Shown here: positions 6,939 to 15,577 of the stretch, piece by piece
Numbering within the stretch: position 1 is the first letter of the stretch
Layout of the letters: each line of letters begins with the position of its first letter
Source of the DNA: Lachnospiraceae bacterium
GTDB lineage: Bacteria > Bacillota > Clostridia > Lachnospirales > Lachnospiraceae
DNA length: 32,411 bases
Assembly: GCA_024693925.1 (NCBI GenBank)
Contig: JAILKH010000035.1
Location: 1 to 32,411 of the forward strand
Reading direction: 5' to 3'
Translations under genes and position numbers: made by a program
The notes under the pieces: model-generated
The model's database searches: none
Told to the model about the DNA's origin: nothing
The model's input: only the letters and a program-made list of their open reading frames with translations

Positions 6939-9137
6939 TTATACTGCTTCAAGTATTTCCACATAAGAAATAAAGTCCTGTCCGGTCGCCAAAGCCTTAG
7001 AACTGAGCTTTGCAAGCTTAAGTCCAAGATACATAAGCTCATCACCGTAGTATTCCTCACCCTTAAGTTTATATTTAACATCCTCCTTAAGACCTGCGAG
7101 CTTTATAAAACCGGGAAGCTGATTAACGTTGGATCTCATACAATAGAGACCGAATATGGCCTTTTTCCTGTCTTTTGATACAACCATCCATGCAGCCTGA
7201 TCGTTCTTATAAGGGGATCTTAGCCTGTAGAAGGTGCCAAACTGTAATAGTTCCCGGTTTTCTTTCATAAATATTATCTGTTTTTTTACCTCTTCAAATT
7301 CCTCATCGCTTATACGGTTAAGATCAAGCTCATATCCAAAAGTACCGAAGCATGCAACGTTCGCTCTGGTTGTTATTGATGTATTCCGCCCTGTCTGCTG
7401 GTTGGGAACAGCTGATACATGCGCTCCTATTGAAGAAATTGGATATCCGAACGAAGTCCCGTACTGTATCCTGATCCTGTCAATCGCATCCGTATTGTCC
7501 GAACACCAGGCCTGAGGAGCATAATAAAGCATTCCGGCATCATACCGGTTTCCTCCCGAAGAGCAGGACTCAAACAAAATATCCGGAAAATCGATCCTGA
7601 ACCTCTCATACAGCCCATAAACTCCCATAACATATTTATGGTAGACCATGCCCTGTTCATCAGCAGATAATTCCGTACTATAGACCTCAGTAAGAGATCT
7701 GTTCATATCCCATTTGATATAACTTATCGGTGCATTTTCAATTACCTTTTTCAGCATACCATAGATGTAGTCAACTACCTCTTCTCTTGAAAAATCAAGT
7801 ACAAGCTGATGTCTTCCAAGAGATGACTTTCTTCCCGGAGTAGCCAGGATCCATTCAGGATGCCTTCTGAACAGATTGCTGTCGGGATTTACCATTTCGG
7901 GCTCGATCCAGAATCCGAACTTCATGCCCAGGGCATTTACCTTTCTGGCAAGCCCTGCCATACCCTGAGGAAACTTATCCGGATTCTCTATCCAGTCTCC
8001 GAGGCCCGAATAATCATCATTTCTGTTTCCGAACCACCCATCATCAAGAACAAACAGTTCAACCCCTGCTTCTTTAGCCTTTTTTGCAATTTCAAGGATC
8101 CTGTCCTCATCAAAATCCATAAAGGTGGCTTCCCAATTGTTTAAAAGAATCGGCCGCGGAGTATTTTTCCATCTGCCTCTTACAAGATTATTGTTATACA
8201 GATCATGAAATGTCTGACTGAGATAATTAAGCCCCTCATCTGTAAAGGCAATAACAACCTCCGGAGTCTCAAAAGATTCTCCCTTTTTTAGCGGCCATGT
8301 AAACCTGTCCGGATTTATACCCATAAGAAGTCTCAGCCGGCCAAACGTATCACATTCAGCCTGTGCCAGGAAATTTCCGCTGTATACAAACGACATTCCC
8401 ATGGCTTCTCCGGAAAAATCATCAGTCTTTGGCCTTTTTACGATAACAAATGGATTTTGATTCGCACTTGATATTCCACGCTTACTTTCAATGGAAACCG
8501 AGCCTGCGGATAACTTCTTTACTTCAGGTACCCTCTCTCTTGCCCATGCACCTGAAAACTGCATCCATTCATAATCCTGATTGGGAAGATCAATACATAC
8601 GCTGAGTGCTCTTGTAAGCTTTGTTATCTCCGTTCCGTTGTTTGTAAACTTAACGTGTCGGGTTATTACGGGATATTTATCAAAAATGGTATAAATGAGC
8701 GTCAATGACATCCTGGCTGTTTCATCCTCGAGATAAATCTCAAGAGTCATTGCCTCGTTTACATCCGCATATGTGGCCGGAAGCCCTTTAAGCGCGTGCT
8801 TACCTTTAAATATCTTATGATCCCTGTAAACAAAAGCACTTACCCTCGATCCGTTTGCAAGCTCGATCTCATAGGCCTGTGTCCCAAAATCAGTAATACC
8901 GAACGAAGGGTATTCCTGACGGTTAAGCTCCATTGAATAGGATTCCGTGTCCGGATCGACAGCTACGTTTGGTAATCCGAACCTGTTTAAAACATATGAC
9001 ATATCTTCTTTGTCATGTATACGTTTTCCAAAGTATATACTTCCCAGATCTCCCAACGGGGTAATTCCCATGATATAGCTGATCTTATCGTTATACAAAT
9101 TATACTGTTTTGATTTACTGTGCCAGATTATGTCCAT
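6939..9137 (-). CDS. Alpha-galactosidase, glycoside hydrolase family 36
   Basis: This full-length enzyme of 732 residues hydrolyses terminal alpha-1,6-galactose from melibiose, raffinose and stachyose. GH36 architecture is complete: an N-terminal beta-supersandwich (about 1-330), a (beta/alpha)8 barrel (about 331-640) and a C-terminal beta domain. Diagnostic motifs are LLNNWEATFMDFDE, FVLDDGWFGNR, YIKWDMNRS with nucleophile Asp477, CSSGGNRYD and WCSDNTDA with acid/base Asp547. These positions match well-studied bacterial GH36 enzymes almost exactly. There is no signal peptide, so it acts in the cytoplasm on imported oligosaccharides. The ATG has an AAAGG site about 9 nt upstream. It is divergent from an AraC regulator, the usual arrangement for inducible alpha-galactoside loci. 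No transporter gene is in the window. Confidence 0.95.
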   Translation of the reverse strand: MDIIWHSKSKQYNLYNDKISYIMGITPLGDLGSIYFGKRIHDKEDMSYVLNRFGLPNVAVDPDTESYSMELNRQEYPSFGITDFGTQAYEIELANGSRVSAFVYRDHKIFKGKHALKGLPATYADVNEAMTLEIYLEDETARMSLTLIYTIFDKYPVITRHVKFTNNGTEITKLTRALSVCIDLPNQDYEWMQFSGAWARERVPEVKKLSAGSVSIESKRGISSANQNPFVIVKRPKTDDFSGEAMGMSFVYSGNFLAQAECDTFGRLRLLMGINPDRFTWPLKKGESFETPEVVIAFTDEGLNYLSQTFHDLYNNNLVRGRWKNTPRPILLNNWEATFMDFDEDRILEIAKKAKEAGVELFVLDDGWFGNRNDDYSGLGDWIENPDKFPQGMAGLARKVNALGMKFGFWIEPEMVNPDSNLFRRHPEWILATPGRKSSLGRHQLVLDFSREEVVDYIYGMLKKVIENAPISYIKWDMNRSLTEVYSTELSADEQGMVYHKYVMGVYGLYERFRIDFPDILFESCSSGGNRYDAGMLYYAPQAWCSDNTDAIDRIRIQYGTSFGYPISSIGAHVSAVPNQQTGRNTSITTRANVACFGTFGYELDLNRISDEEFEEVKKQIIFMKENRELLQFGTFYRLRSPYKNDQAAWMVVSKDRKKAIFGLYCMRSNVNQLPGFIKLAGLKEDVKYKLKGEEYYGDELMYLGLKLAKLSSKALATGQDFISYVEILEAV

Positions 9138-9164
9138 TCGTAAAACCTTTCAATTAAGATATAT

Positions 9165-9170
9165 TTTATA
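9165..9170 (-). promoter_or_regulatory. Candidate -10 of the alpha-galactosidase promoter (activator-dependent)
   Basis: TATAAA on the minus strand lies about 28 bp upstream of the ATG, with no -35 match 17 bp further up (CTGAGA). That pattern suits a promoter needing an AraC-type activator. Copies of TTTTGA-like half-sites at 9229-9234, 9244-9249 (inverted) and 9272-9277 are possible binding sites, but this is speculative. Confidence 0.3.
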
Positions 9171-9255
9171 TAATCGGTTCAGGGTAATCTCAGTATATTT
9201 CCGGAACTGATATATTTACATGGCATAATTTGATTTTTAGATGTCAAAATGCGAC

Positions 9256-9284
9256 TTGAACTTTGTCTTATTTTGATATATAAA
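9256..9284 (+). promoter_or_regulatory. Promoter of the AraC-family regulator gene
   Basis: TTGAAC (9256-9261) and TATAAA (9279-9284) are spaced by 17 bp. Transcription would start near 9291, directly at the AAAGGAGG ribosome binding site. This rules out the upstream in-frame ATG at 9249 and fixes the start at 9306. Confidence 0.7.
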
Positions 9285-9305
9285 ATGTGTAAAGGAGGAA
9301 TATCC

Positions 9306-10163
9306 ATGGCTTCTAAACTTGAGGGATGTGATTTTTGTAAATTTGTCAATTATGAGGATTCAGATGATTTCTATCTGTACGAGGTTGGAAGGTACAAGTG
9401 TGAACCTCTGTACTCATATGAACATTTCGTTAAAAACAGGATAATTCTTCATTTTATACTAAGGGGTAAAGGGATCATTCGATTAAATAACCGTCAATAC
9501 AATATACATGAACATCAGATATTCCTTATTCCCGATAATGTTAAAACCTTCTATCAGGCTGACAAAGATGACCCGTGGGAGTACATCTGGATACATATTG
9601 GCGGTCCGAAAATCCCACTTATTCTAAAAGAAGCCGGGTTAACCTCAGAACATCCCGTATATACTCCTCTGGATCACCATAAACAGATTGAGGATCTTGC
9701 AATGGATATTCTGAAGCATTATAAGAGACAGTATTACTGTGTCGGTACTTTGTATAAAATATGCGATTACATGATAGAGAATTCTTCCGCAAAAGAAGAA
9801 AAGAAGATGGATAATTCCCTTTTATATGTCAAAAATGTGATATCCTACATCCAGCTTAAATATTCCGAAGCTGTAAAGATTGATAATATTGCCCTTTCTT
9901 TGGGACTTAACAGAAGTTATCTGACACGTCTTTTTAAGGATGCCACAGGCTATTCCCTTCAGGATTATCTTCTTACATACAGGATGAAAATGGCTGTTAA
10001 GCTGCTGGCCGATGAATCCATAAGCGTAAACCGGGTAGCTTCAAGCGTAGGATATAATGATACTTTTACCTTCTCGAAGGCTTTCAAGCGGCATTTCGGT
10101 GAATCACCCTCCGATTACCGCAAATCCCACAAAAGCGGGGGTGTCACTCAGACCTATGACTAA
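9306..10163 (+). CDS. AraC-family transcriptional regulator, probable alpha-galactoside activator
   Basis: From the ATG at 9306 (AAAGGAGG 8 nt upstream) the product has 285 residues. The N-terminal half is an AraC cupin: HFILRGKGIIRLNNRQYNIH and DPWEYIWIHIGGP are typical of the sugar-sensing MsmR/RafR-like branch. The C-terminal 100 residues hold two HTH motifs (KIDNIALSLGLNRSYLTRLF and VNRVASSVGYNDTFTFSKAF) and end KRHFGESPSDYRKS. It is transcribed away from the GH36 gene across a 168-bp shared control region, which implies local activation of that gene by an alpha-galactoside or its product. Its stop overlaps the convergent glycosyltransferase stop by 4 nt. The specific ligand is inferred from context. 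Confidence 0.88.
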   Translation: MASKLEGCDFCKFVNYEDSDDFYLYEVGRYKCEPLYSYEHFVKNRIILHFILRGKGIIRLNNRQYNIHEHQIFLIPDNVKTFYQADKDDPWEYIWIHIGGPKIPLILKEAGLTSEHPVYTPLDHHKQIEDLAMDILKHYKRQYYCVGTLYKICDYMIENSSAKEEKKMDNSLLYVKNVISYIQLKYSEAVKIDNIALSLGLNRSYLTRLFKDATGYSLQDYLLTYRMKMAVKLLADESISVNRVASSVGYNDTFTFSKAFKRHFGESPSDYRKSHKSGGVTQTYD

Positions 10164-11104
10164 TCTGCTTTATTATCATCAAATTCATCTATTATAAATC
10201 TCTGTCTGCCCTTGACATCATCATATATCCTTGTTATATACTCACCCAGAAGACCTGATACAAAGATATTGAGCCCGCTCATAAACCAGATCAGGGCACT
10301 CAGACCTGACACTATTGTTTCTTTTTTCTTAAGTACTGCCTTCTGGAAGAAATATATACCTGAAAGCAGTGCCCCGAACGCCGTCATAAATCCACCGAGA
10401 AAGGTAATATATTCAAGGGGTTTGCTGGAAAAACAGAATATTCCGTGAAAACCCATCCTGAACTCACCCCAAAGGCGGTTATATTTGCTTACATCGGCCT
10501 CTCTTGCCTCTCTGTGATATCTGACTGCCGTCTGTTTAAATCCCACATAAGATACCATCCCACGGAAGAACATATTGGTTTCAGGCATCTTCCTTATTTC
10601 TTCTATGACCCGTCTGTTAATAAGCCTGAAATCCGCCGTATCAACCGGTATTTCCACATCCGACAGGAAATTGATCACTCTGTAGGCTGTAAGATCAATA
10701 AGTTTCCTTATTCTTGTTTCGCCCTGTCTGTCAATACGCTGGGCATAAACAACATCATATCCTTCCTGCCATTTCTCAACAAGCTCTGTAATAACCTCAG
10801 GCGGATCCTGAAGATCAACATCTATAACAACGCAGGCATCTCCGGTACAGTTAAGCACACCTGCCATGGTGGCAGCCGCCTGTCTGAACCTCCTGCTCAT
10901 CGTAATAAGCTTGATATGGTGGTTTTTCCTCATATTTTCCTTTATCACATCATAGGTCCTGTCGGTGGATGGATCAAGGCTGAATATGATCTCGTAATCA
11001 CATCCCAGCTCATCAACAACCTTAACCGTTCTTTCAAGAAACGGTTCTATTCCGTTCTCTTCATTGTATACAGGTACTACTATTGATAACTTGAAATCTG
11101 GCAT
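10160..11104 (-). CDS. Family 2 glycosyltransferase, GtrB/CsbB/DPM1-like
   Basis: Beginning at ATG 11104, with CCGGAGG 6 nt upstream, the product is 314 residues. A longer frame to 11215 adds 37 residues before the fold and lacks a ribosome site. The GT-A domain (about 1-225) starts KLSIVVPVYNEENG and holds VVIDVDLQDPPE, a DxD-type metal/nucleotide motif, and RRFRQAAATMAG. Two C-terminal membrane helices (around ITFLGGFMTAFGALLSGIYF and ALIWFMSGLNIFVSGLLGEY) are characteristic of enzymes that load a sugar onto undecaprenyl phosphate at the inner membrane face. The upstream YfhO-family gene on the same strand is the expected partner using the lipid-linked sugar. The sugar is unknown; no GtcA-type flippase is in the window. 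Confidence 0.85.
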   Translation of the reverse strand: MPDFKLSIVVPVYNEENGIEPFLERTVKVVDELGCDYEIIFSLDPSTDRTYDVIKENMRKNHHIKLITMSRRFRQAAATMAGVLNCTGDACVVIDVDLQDPPEVITELVEKWQEGYDVVYAQRIDRQGETRIRKLIDLTAYRVINFLSDVEIPVDTADFRLINRRVIEEIRKMPETNMFFRGMVSYVGFKQTAVRYHREAREADVSKYNRLWGEFRMGFHGIFCFSSKPLEYITFLGGFMTAFGALLSGIYFFQKAVLKKKETIVSGLSALIWFMSGLNIFVSGLLGEYITRIYDDVKGRQRFIIDEFDDNKAD

Positions 11105-11166
11105 TTTAACCTCCGGAAATCCTAATCCATGTATAAGGGATTTTTTCATCTCTTCCAAATAATAAA

Positions 11167-11191
11167 GAAGATACCGAATACCGATATCTTC
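11167..11191 (-). terminator. Weak intercistronic hairpin between YfhO and glycosyltransferase genes
   Basis: GAAGATA/TATCTTC (11167-11173 with 11185-11191) forms a 7-bp stem followed on the minus strand by TTTATTATTT. It lies between the YfhO stop and the glycosyltransferase start. It may be a partial terminator, attenuator or mRNA-stabilising stem that lowers expression of the second gene. Confidence 0.35.
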
Positions 11192-11216
11192 CTTATAATA
11201 GCACGCAATTAACAAA

Positions 11217-13946
11217 TCAACAAGAGAGAAGTGAACCGGAAGAGGTATCCGGTATCTTCTTTCTTTTTATGATCAGAATGATTAAAATTATAAGAAAGAT
11301 CATACTCACAGGTACACCTAATACAAAACCCTTAGGCATATATTTAAGCTCTATATCATGCTCTCCTTCAGATATATAAACTGCAAGCAGCCCATCCGCA
11401 GCTTTTTTGTTCTCCGCCTTATTTCCGTCTATAAGAACTGTCCACTCTTCTTCATAGGGAAAAGAAAATACCAAAAGCTTATCATTTTTGCCAGAATGAG
11501 TTATATTGACCTTTCCGGTCAGATGCGATGATGTTATTTTATTAAGCTCACATTTATCACGGGTTGCAGCTTCATACCAGTCTGCTATTGCCTGCTTGTC
11601 TTCATAATAGAACTCATTATTCAGAAGTGTTATTTTATCCTGCTCGGCATATATTCGTACCTTTACCTCTTCTCCTTCGGGAAAATGACCCAGCTCTCGC
11701 ACGCTCCAGCCATAGGTTGTAAAATATGGCTGCTTTTCGAGGTCATTTACTACGATCCTTGTTTCCTGAAGATCGTCTGCCGTGAAATACATGAAAATAA
11801 AATCATTCCTCTGATTTATAAAACTGTATTCTATGTACGCATCCTCAGAAGGGTCTGTAACTCTGTATGTATGCCCGTCTTTATCAAGATTAACAGTCTT
11901 AAATCCTACATTTTCAACACTTTTATATATATCCTCACCTGCATATCCCATACTTCTCGCAAGTGCATTCTGATAGGAAAAATGATCATATTTACCTGCA
12001 GAATTTATATTTGAACCTGTTCCGGTTCCGTCAGCAATATCTTCCTTATCATCATTGTCATCTTTGTTCAGCTTAAGAGAAAGACTGTTTTCATCCATGG
12101 TAAAGCATAATGGCATGGCATAAGGATTAAGAAAGATACTTTTATCATTATAATTGAAGAAAAGCGTATATGGTTTAGGAGTTTCATCATATTGGGAAAG
12201 AAGATATTTCATTCCCATAAAACAGTCAGCAAAGGTCGTACTTCCTTCCCCATAGAAAGCCCAGTTCCCATTATCCCTGAAACCCAGAGAACCAAGAAAA
12301 CGCATTGCCTGCTCCGTTTCACAGGATGAAAAATGCGACAGCCCGTTATATCCTATAAGCATAGGATCATTGTTACTCCGTCTGTACAGCTTATCTACCC
12401 TGAAAAACCCTTTATCTTCTCTGTCAATTGTCTCGATTATTGCTCCGGTCTCATCAACAAAATCCTTAAAAGCATCTATCGTAATGCTCTGATCCTCATT
12501 TTTTTCCGGAAAATATGCATTAAGGGAAACATAAGCATTATAAGAAGCATCGCATAATGCTACAACCAAAAAGACAGGCATGATATATTGCAGTATCAAT
12601 GGACTTCTTCTATGATCATTTCTTTTATTAATATTAAACAAGATGATGAGAAGAGATGTAAGAATTAGATATATACCTGTTATCATAATCTCTCTTATCC
12701 CTACGGTTTCGTTTTTAATAACACACATGTATATTGAATAAATAACATATATAATTAATGATATTATAATGCTCCTGTTCCTTATTTTTCCTATGTTTAT
12801 AAAGCTCTTATATGAAATAAATAACACCATGAAACTGAACAAAAATGAATTACGGTACGGAAACCCGATCGGATATGAGAATCCATGCCATGCTACGTTC
12901 AGTATATCAACATAGAATCCGAGAATAAGGAATACGAGGATTAACGCCGACAGGATTTTTTCCTTCTTCGTTATAAATCGGCTTAAATAGAAAAGCATTA
13001 AAAAGAGTAGAGCTATGGTTCCACAATATATGAGAGGAAGTCCGTCGGAAACATTTCCGTGGAAGGCTGTGGAGTACATGCCTGAGAAGATCTCTGTTAT
13101 ATTAAAGTTCCCCTTTAAGGAAAGAGGTATATGTTTACGGCTGCTCTGTCCCCTAAGGGATATTACAGCGCAGAACAGGCTGACAGCCGAAATAAAAACA
13201 CCGACTACAGATGTACCGATATAAATAAATAATGATCTGAGATGACCCTTTATATGCTTAACATCCCTAATTCCTTCGATATCATCGTTTTCGGTAAAAT
13301 ACAAATAAATAAAAAAACAGATTGAGAAGATACAGATCATATAACCTATATAGTAGCTTGAAAAAATCGACAGAGCCTGGGATATTATATAAAGGATGCT
13401 TACCCTCTCTGTCTTAACTATCCTGTATATGCCAAGCATAACAAGAGGAAGCATCATTATATTAAAGAAATACTGGACACAGTTAAAATACCCCATCAGA
13501 TAGCCCATAAATGCATAAGCTGTAGAAAAGATAAGAGTTGTATACCGGCTTCCGTATATTTCCGTCAGAAAGATATTAAACATAAGTCCGATAAAGCCGA
13601 TCATAACGATCATCATTATAAGAATGCCACCGGGAAGAAGATCGTTTGGAACAAAAAGAAGAAGCAAAAGAAACGGCGTATTGCAGTAATAAGCGGCAAG
13701 ACCTGCCATATCCCCGCCGAAAGTCTTTGAAAAGCTATAAAAATATGTATCATCCGAGAAGAATATTTTCTTCATATAGCCGAAATAGTCGACAAACTGA
13801 TATCTCATATCAGCCATAAGTATAGAGTATTTCCCGAATGGATAAAAACCGGATGCGATGCTTATAAATACCATAAGCACTACCGGAATAAGAAATGCAA
13901 ATAAAGGACACAGTATCCTTCTTTTCCCGTATAAAAAGTCAAACAT
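11217..13946 (-). CDS. YfhO-family membrane glycosyltransferase-like protein
   Basis: The 909-residue protein has about a dozen hydrophobic helices from the N-terminus to about residue 470. An extracellular region of roughly 400 residues follows, with one last helix near the C-terminus (FVLGVPVSMIFLIILIILII) and a lysine-rich tail. Near the N-terminus YFGYMKKIFF and FSKTFGGDMAGLAAYY match the YfhO pattern, and EEEWTVLIDGNKAE lies in the C-terminal beta domain. In Bacillus subtilis YfhO is a GT-C-like enzyme that transfers a sugar from a CsbB-made undecaprenyl-phosphate carrier to lipoteichoic acid. The CsbB-like gene directly downstream supports the same two-step scheme here. The acceptor polymer and sugar are not determinable. 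The promoter is at 14022-14050. Confidence 0.82.
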   Translation of the reverse strand: MFDFLYGKRRILCPLFAFLIPVVLMVFISIASGFYPFGKYSILMADMRYQFVDYFGYMKKIFFSDDTYFYSFSKTFGGDMAGLAAYYCNTPFLLLLLFVPNDLLPGGILIMMIVMIGFIGLMFNIFLTEIYGSRYTTLIFSTAYAFMGYLMGYFNCVQYFFNIMMLPLVMLGIYRIVKTERVSILYIISQALSIFSSYYIGYMICIFSICFFIYLYFTENDDIEGIRDVKHIKGHLRSLFIYIGTSVVGVFISAVSLFCAVISLRGQSSRKHIPLSLKGNFNITEIFSGMYSTAFHGNVSDGLPLIYCGTIALLFLMLFYLSRFITKKEKILSALILVFLILGFYVDILNVAWHGFSYPIGFPYRNSFLFSFMVLFISYKSFINIGKIRNRSIIISLIIYVIYSIYMCVIKNETVGIREIMITGIYLILTSLLIILFNINKRNDHRRSPLILQYIMPVFLVVALCDASYNAYVSLNAYFPEKNEDQSITIDAFKDFVDETGAIIETIDREDKGFFRVDKLYRRSNNDPMLIGYNGLSHFSSCETEQAMRFLGSLGFRDNGNWAFYGEGSTTFADCFMGMKYLLSQYDETPKPYTLFFNYNDKSIFLNPYAMPLCFTMDENSLSLKLNKDDNDDKEDIADGTGTGSNINSAGKYDHFSYQNALARSMGYAGEDIYKSVENVGFKTVNLDKDGHTYRVTDPSEDAYIEYSFINQRNDFIFMYFTADDLQETRIVVNDLEKQPYFTTYGWSVRELGHFPEGEEVKVRIYAEQDKITLLNNEFYYEDKQAIADWYEAATRDKCELNKITSSHLTGKVNITHSGKNDKLLVFSFPYEEEWTVLIDGNKAENKKAADGLLAVYISEGEHDIELKYMPKGFVLGVPVSMIFLIILIILIIKRKKIPDTSSGSLLSC

Positions 13947-14021
13947 GATCTTCCCCTTGTATTTTTCTGTTATTTACTATTCTATACAATTACCATATAT
14001 CGTGTATGCCGTAAAGTCTAT

Positions 14022-14050
14022 TTTATAGTAACTGTTCAGAACTGGATCAA
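14022..14050 (-). promoter_or_regulatory. Promoter of the YfhO-glycosyltransferase operon
   Basis: On the minus strand TTGATC (14045-14050) and TATAAA (14022-14027) are spaced by 17 bp, about 75 bp upstream of the YfhO start codon. Confidence 0.65.
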
Positions 14051-14058
14051 AGAAGAAT

Positions 14059-14088
14059 TTGACATACCCCTTCCATAAACACTATAAT
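14059..14088 (+). promoter_or_regulatory. Promoter of the MBOAT-SGNH-rubrerythrin operon
   Basis: TTGACA (14059-14064) and TATAAT (14083-14088), both perfect consensus hexamers, are spaced by 18 bp, about 30 bp upstream of the MBOAT ATG. Its -35 is only 8 bp from the -35 of the divergent YfhO promoter. Confidence 0.8.
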
Positions 14089-14119
14089 TTGAATATCATT
14101 TTTAAATCCGAGGTTATAA

Positions 14120-15547
14120 ATGAGCCTTATTTCTGTAAGCTTTTTCATTTTCATATGTATACTGCTGATCATCTATTATAAGGTAAAACCCGGGAATCAG
14201 TGGAAGGTTCTGCTTATCGGCAGCCTAGTCTTTTATGCATGGGTAAGACCTGTATACATAGTATTTATTCTTATTTCAATTATAAGTACTTTTTACCTTA
14301 TGCGTAATCCCGTGAGATCACACTGGATCCTTACACTTATAATAAATCTTGGTATACTTATTGTATTCAGATACAGCATATATTTTGATGTTCATTCACT
14401 CATAGTTCCTTTGGGCATTTCCTTTTATACATTTATGACTCTTGGTTATGCTCACGATTGTATGGGGAAGAAAATAGAACCTGAAACAAATATCTTTCAT
14501 TACGCACTGTTTATTTCATATTTTCCGCAGATAACACAGGGACCTATCGGTACTTATAAGGATATGAAGGATCAGCTCATTTCTCCTCATGAGTGCAATA
14601 TCATCAATATTAAAGAAGGTGGTTACCGCTGTATAAAAGGACTGTTTAAGAAATTGGTCATTGCGGGAAGGCTTACCTATTATGTTGATACCGTATTTTC
14701 TTCACCAAATAATTATAACGGGCTTACCCTGATAATAGCAGTATTCTTCTATGCCATAGAGCTCTATGCCGATTTCTCGGGCTATATGGATATTGTCTGC
14801 GGAATTTCTAGAATGCTTGGGATCACTCTTACCGAGAACTTCAAACGTCCTTATTTCTCAAGGAATATTCAGGAATACTGGAGACGATGGCATATTTCAC
14901 TTAATGAATGGTTTAAGGAACATCTTATGCTTCCTGCGGTTACCTCCGGATGGAACAGGAAGCTCTCAAAAATGCTTGGTAAACTGTTCCCTAAAGCAAA
15001 GAAGGGAACCCTCAGAACCGTATTTCCTCTTATCCTTGTGTGGATAATAACCGGTATATGGCATGGAGCCGAGGATGTATATATCGGCTGGGGTGTCTAT
15101 TTTGCAATAATAATGCTCTTCTCAGTGTGTACAATGAATTATATGAAGAAGCTTCGTACAAAGATACACTGGAATGATGATAATATCTTCATCAGGATAT
15201 TTCAGACCTTACGAACATTTATAATAGTCCTTTTCGGAGAAGTTATGTTCCGTGCCCACAGCCTGTCGGACGCTTTTTCAATATACAAAAAAATATTTAC
15301 CACAACAAGAATCAGTGTTTCGGAAATCACATCCTCCCTGACCGCATTCGGAAACGGTAATCAGGCCTTGGCATCAGTGATCATTCTTACAGTGCTTATT
15401 TTGGGATTATTTATTGTTGAGCTTCTTAAGGAAAAAGATGAGAATTCATTTATGAGTCACAGATATATCTACGCGGCAGGAATGCTCATTGTTATGACAC
15501 TGTTTGGAGTGGCTGGGCAGTCGAACTTCATGTATCAGGCATTTTAA
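14120..15547 (+). CDS. MBOAT-family O-acyltransferase (AlgI/DltB-like)
   Basis: The 475-residue polytopic protein is of typical MBOAT length. It holds the family signatures: PLGISFYTFMTLGY, ISYFPQITQGPIG, ELYADFSGYMDI, FSRNIQEYWRRWHISLNEWF, and the invariant catalytic histidine in TGIWHGAED (His315). Such proteins move acyl groups across the membrane to extracellular polysaccharides or teichoic acids: acetyl for AlgI/PatA, D-alanyl for DltB. The ATG has a GAGG site and a consensus promoter. The next gene, 30 nt downstream, encodes a membrane-anchored SGNH protein, the usual transfer partner in AlgI-AlgJ/X, PatA-PatB and DltB-DltD pairs. The acyl donor is unknown; acetyl is the default guess, and an aminoacyl-ACP made by the enzymes at 18.5-21.6 kb is a more speculative one. 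Confidence 0.9.
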   Translation: MSLISVSFFIFICILLIIYYKVKPGNQWKVLLIGSLVFYAWVRPVYIVFILISIISTFYLMRNPVRSHWILTLIINLGILIVFRYSIYFDVHSLIVPLGISFYTFMTLGYAHDCMGKKIEPETNIFHYALFISYFPQITQGPIGTYKDMKDQLISPHECNIINIKEGGYRCIKGLFKKLVIAGRLTYYVDTVFSSPNNYNGLTLIIAVFFYAIELYADFSGYMDIVCGISRMLGITLTENFKRPYFSRNIQEYWRRWHISLNEWFKEHLMLPAVTSGWNRKLSKMLGKLFPKAKKGTLRTVFPLILVWIITGIWHGAEDVYIGWGVYFAIIMLFSVCTMNYMKKLRTKIHWNDDNIFIRIFQTLRTFIIVLFGEVMFRAHSLSDAFSIYKKIFTTTRISVSEITSSLTAFGNGNQALASVIILTVLILGLFIVELLKEKDENSFMSHRYIYAAGMLIVMTLFGVAGQSNFMYQAF

Positions 15548-15577
15548 ATTATAGAATGAAAGTAAAAGTAGTATGTT

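Noticed and set aside
9219-9247. TTGACA on the minus strand as -35 of the alpha-galactosidase promoter
   Set aside because: The hexamer at 9242-9247 is perfect, but no -10 exists at 16-18 bp (GCCATG), and it would give an overly long leader.
10445-11086. 213-residue plus-strand reading frame
   Set aside because: It is the exact antisense of a well-conserved family 2 glycosyltransferase and has no ribosome site or recognisable domain.
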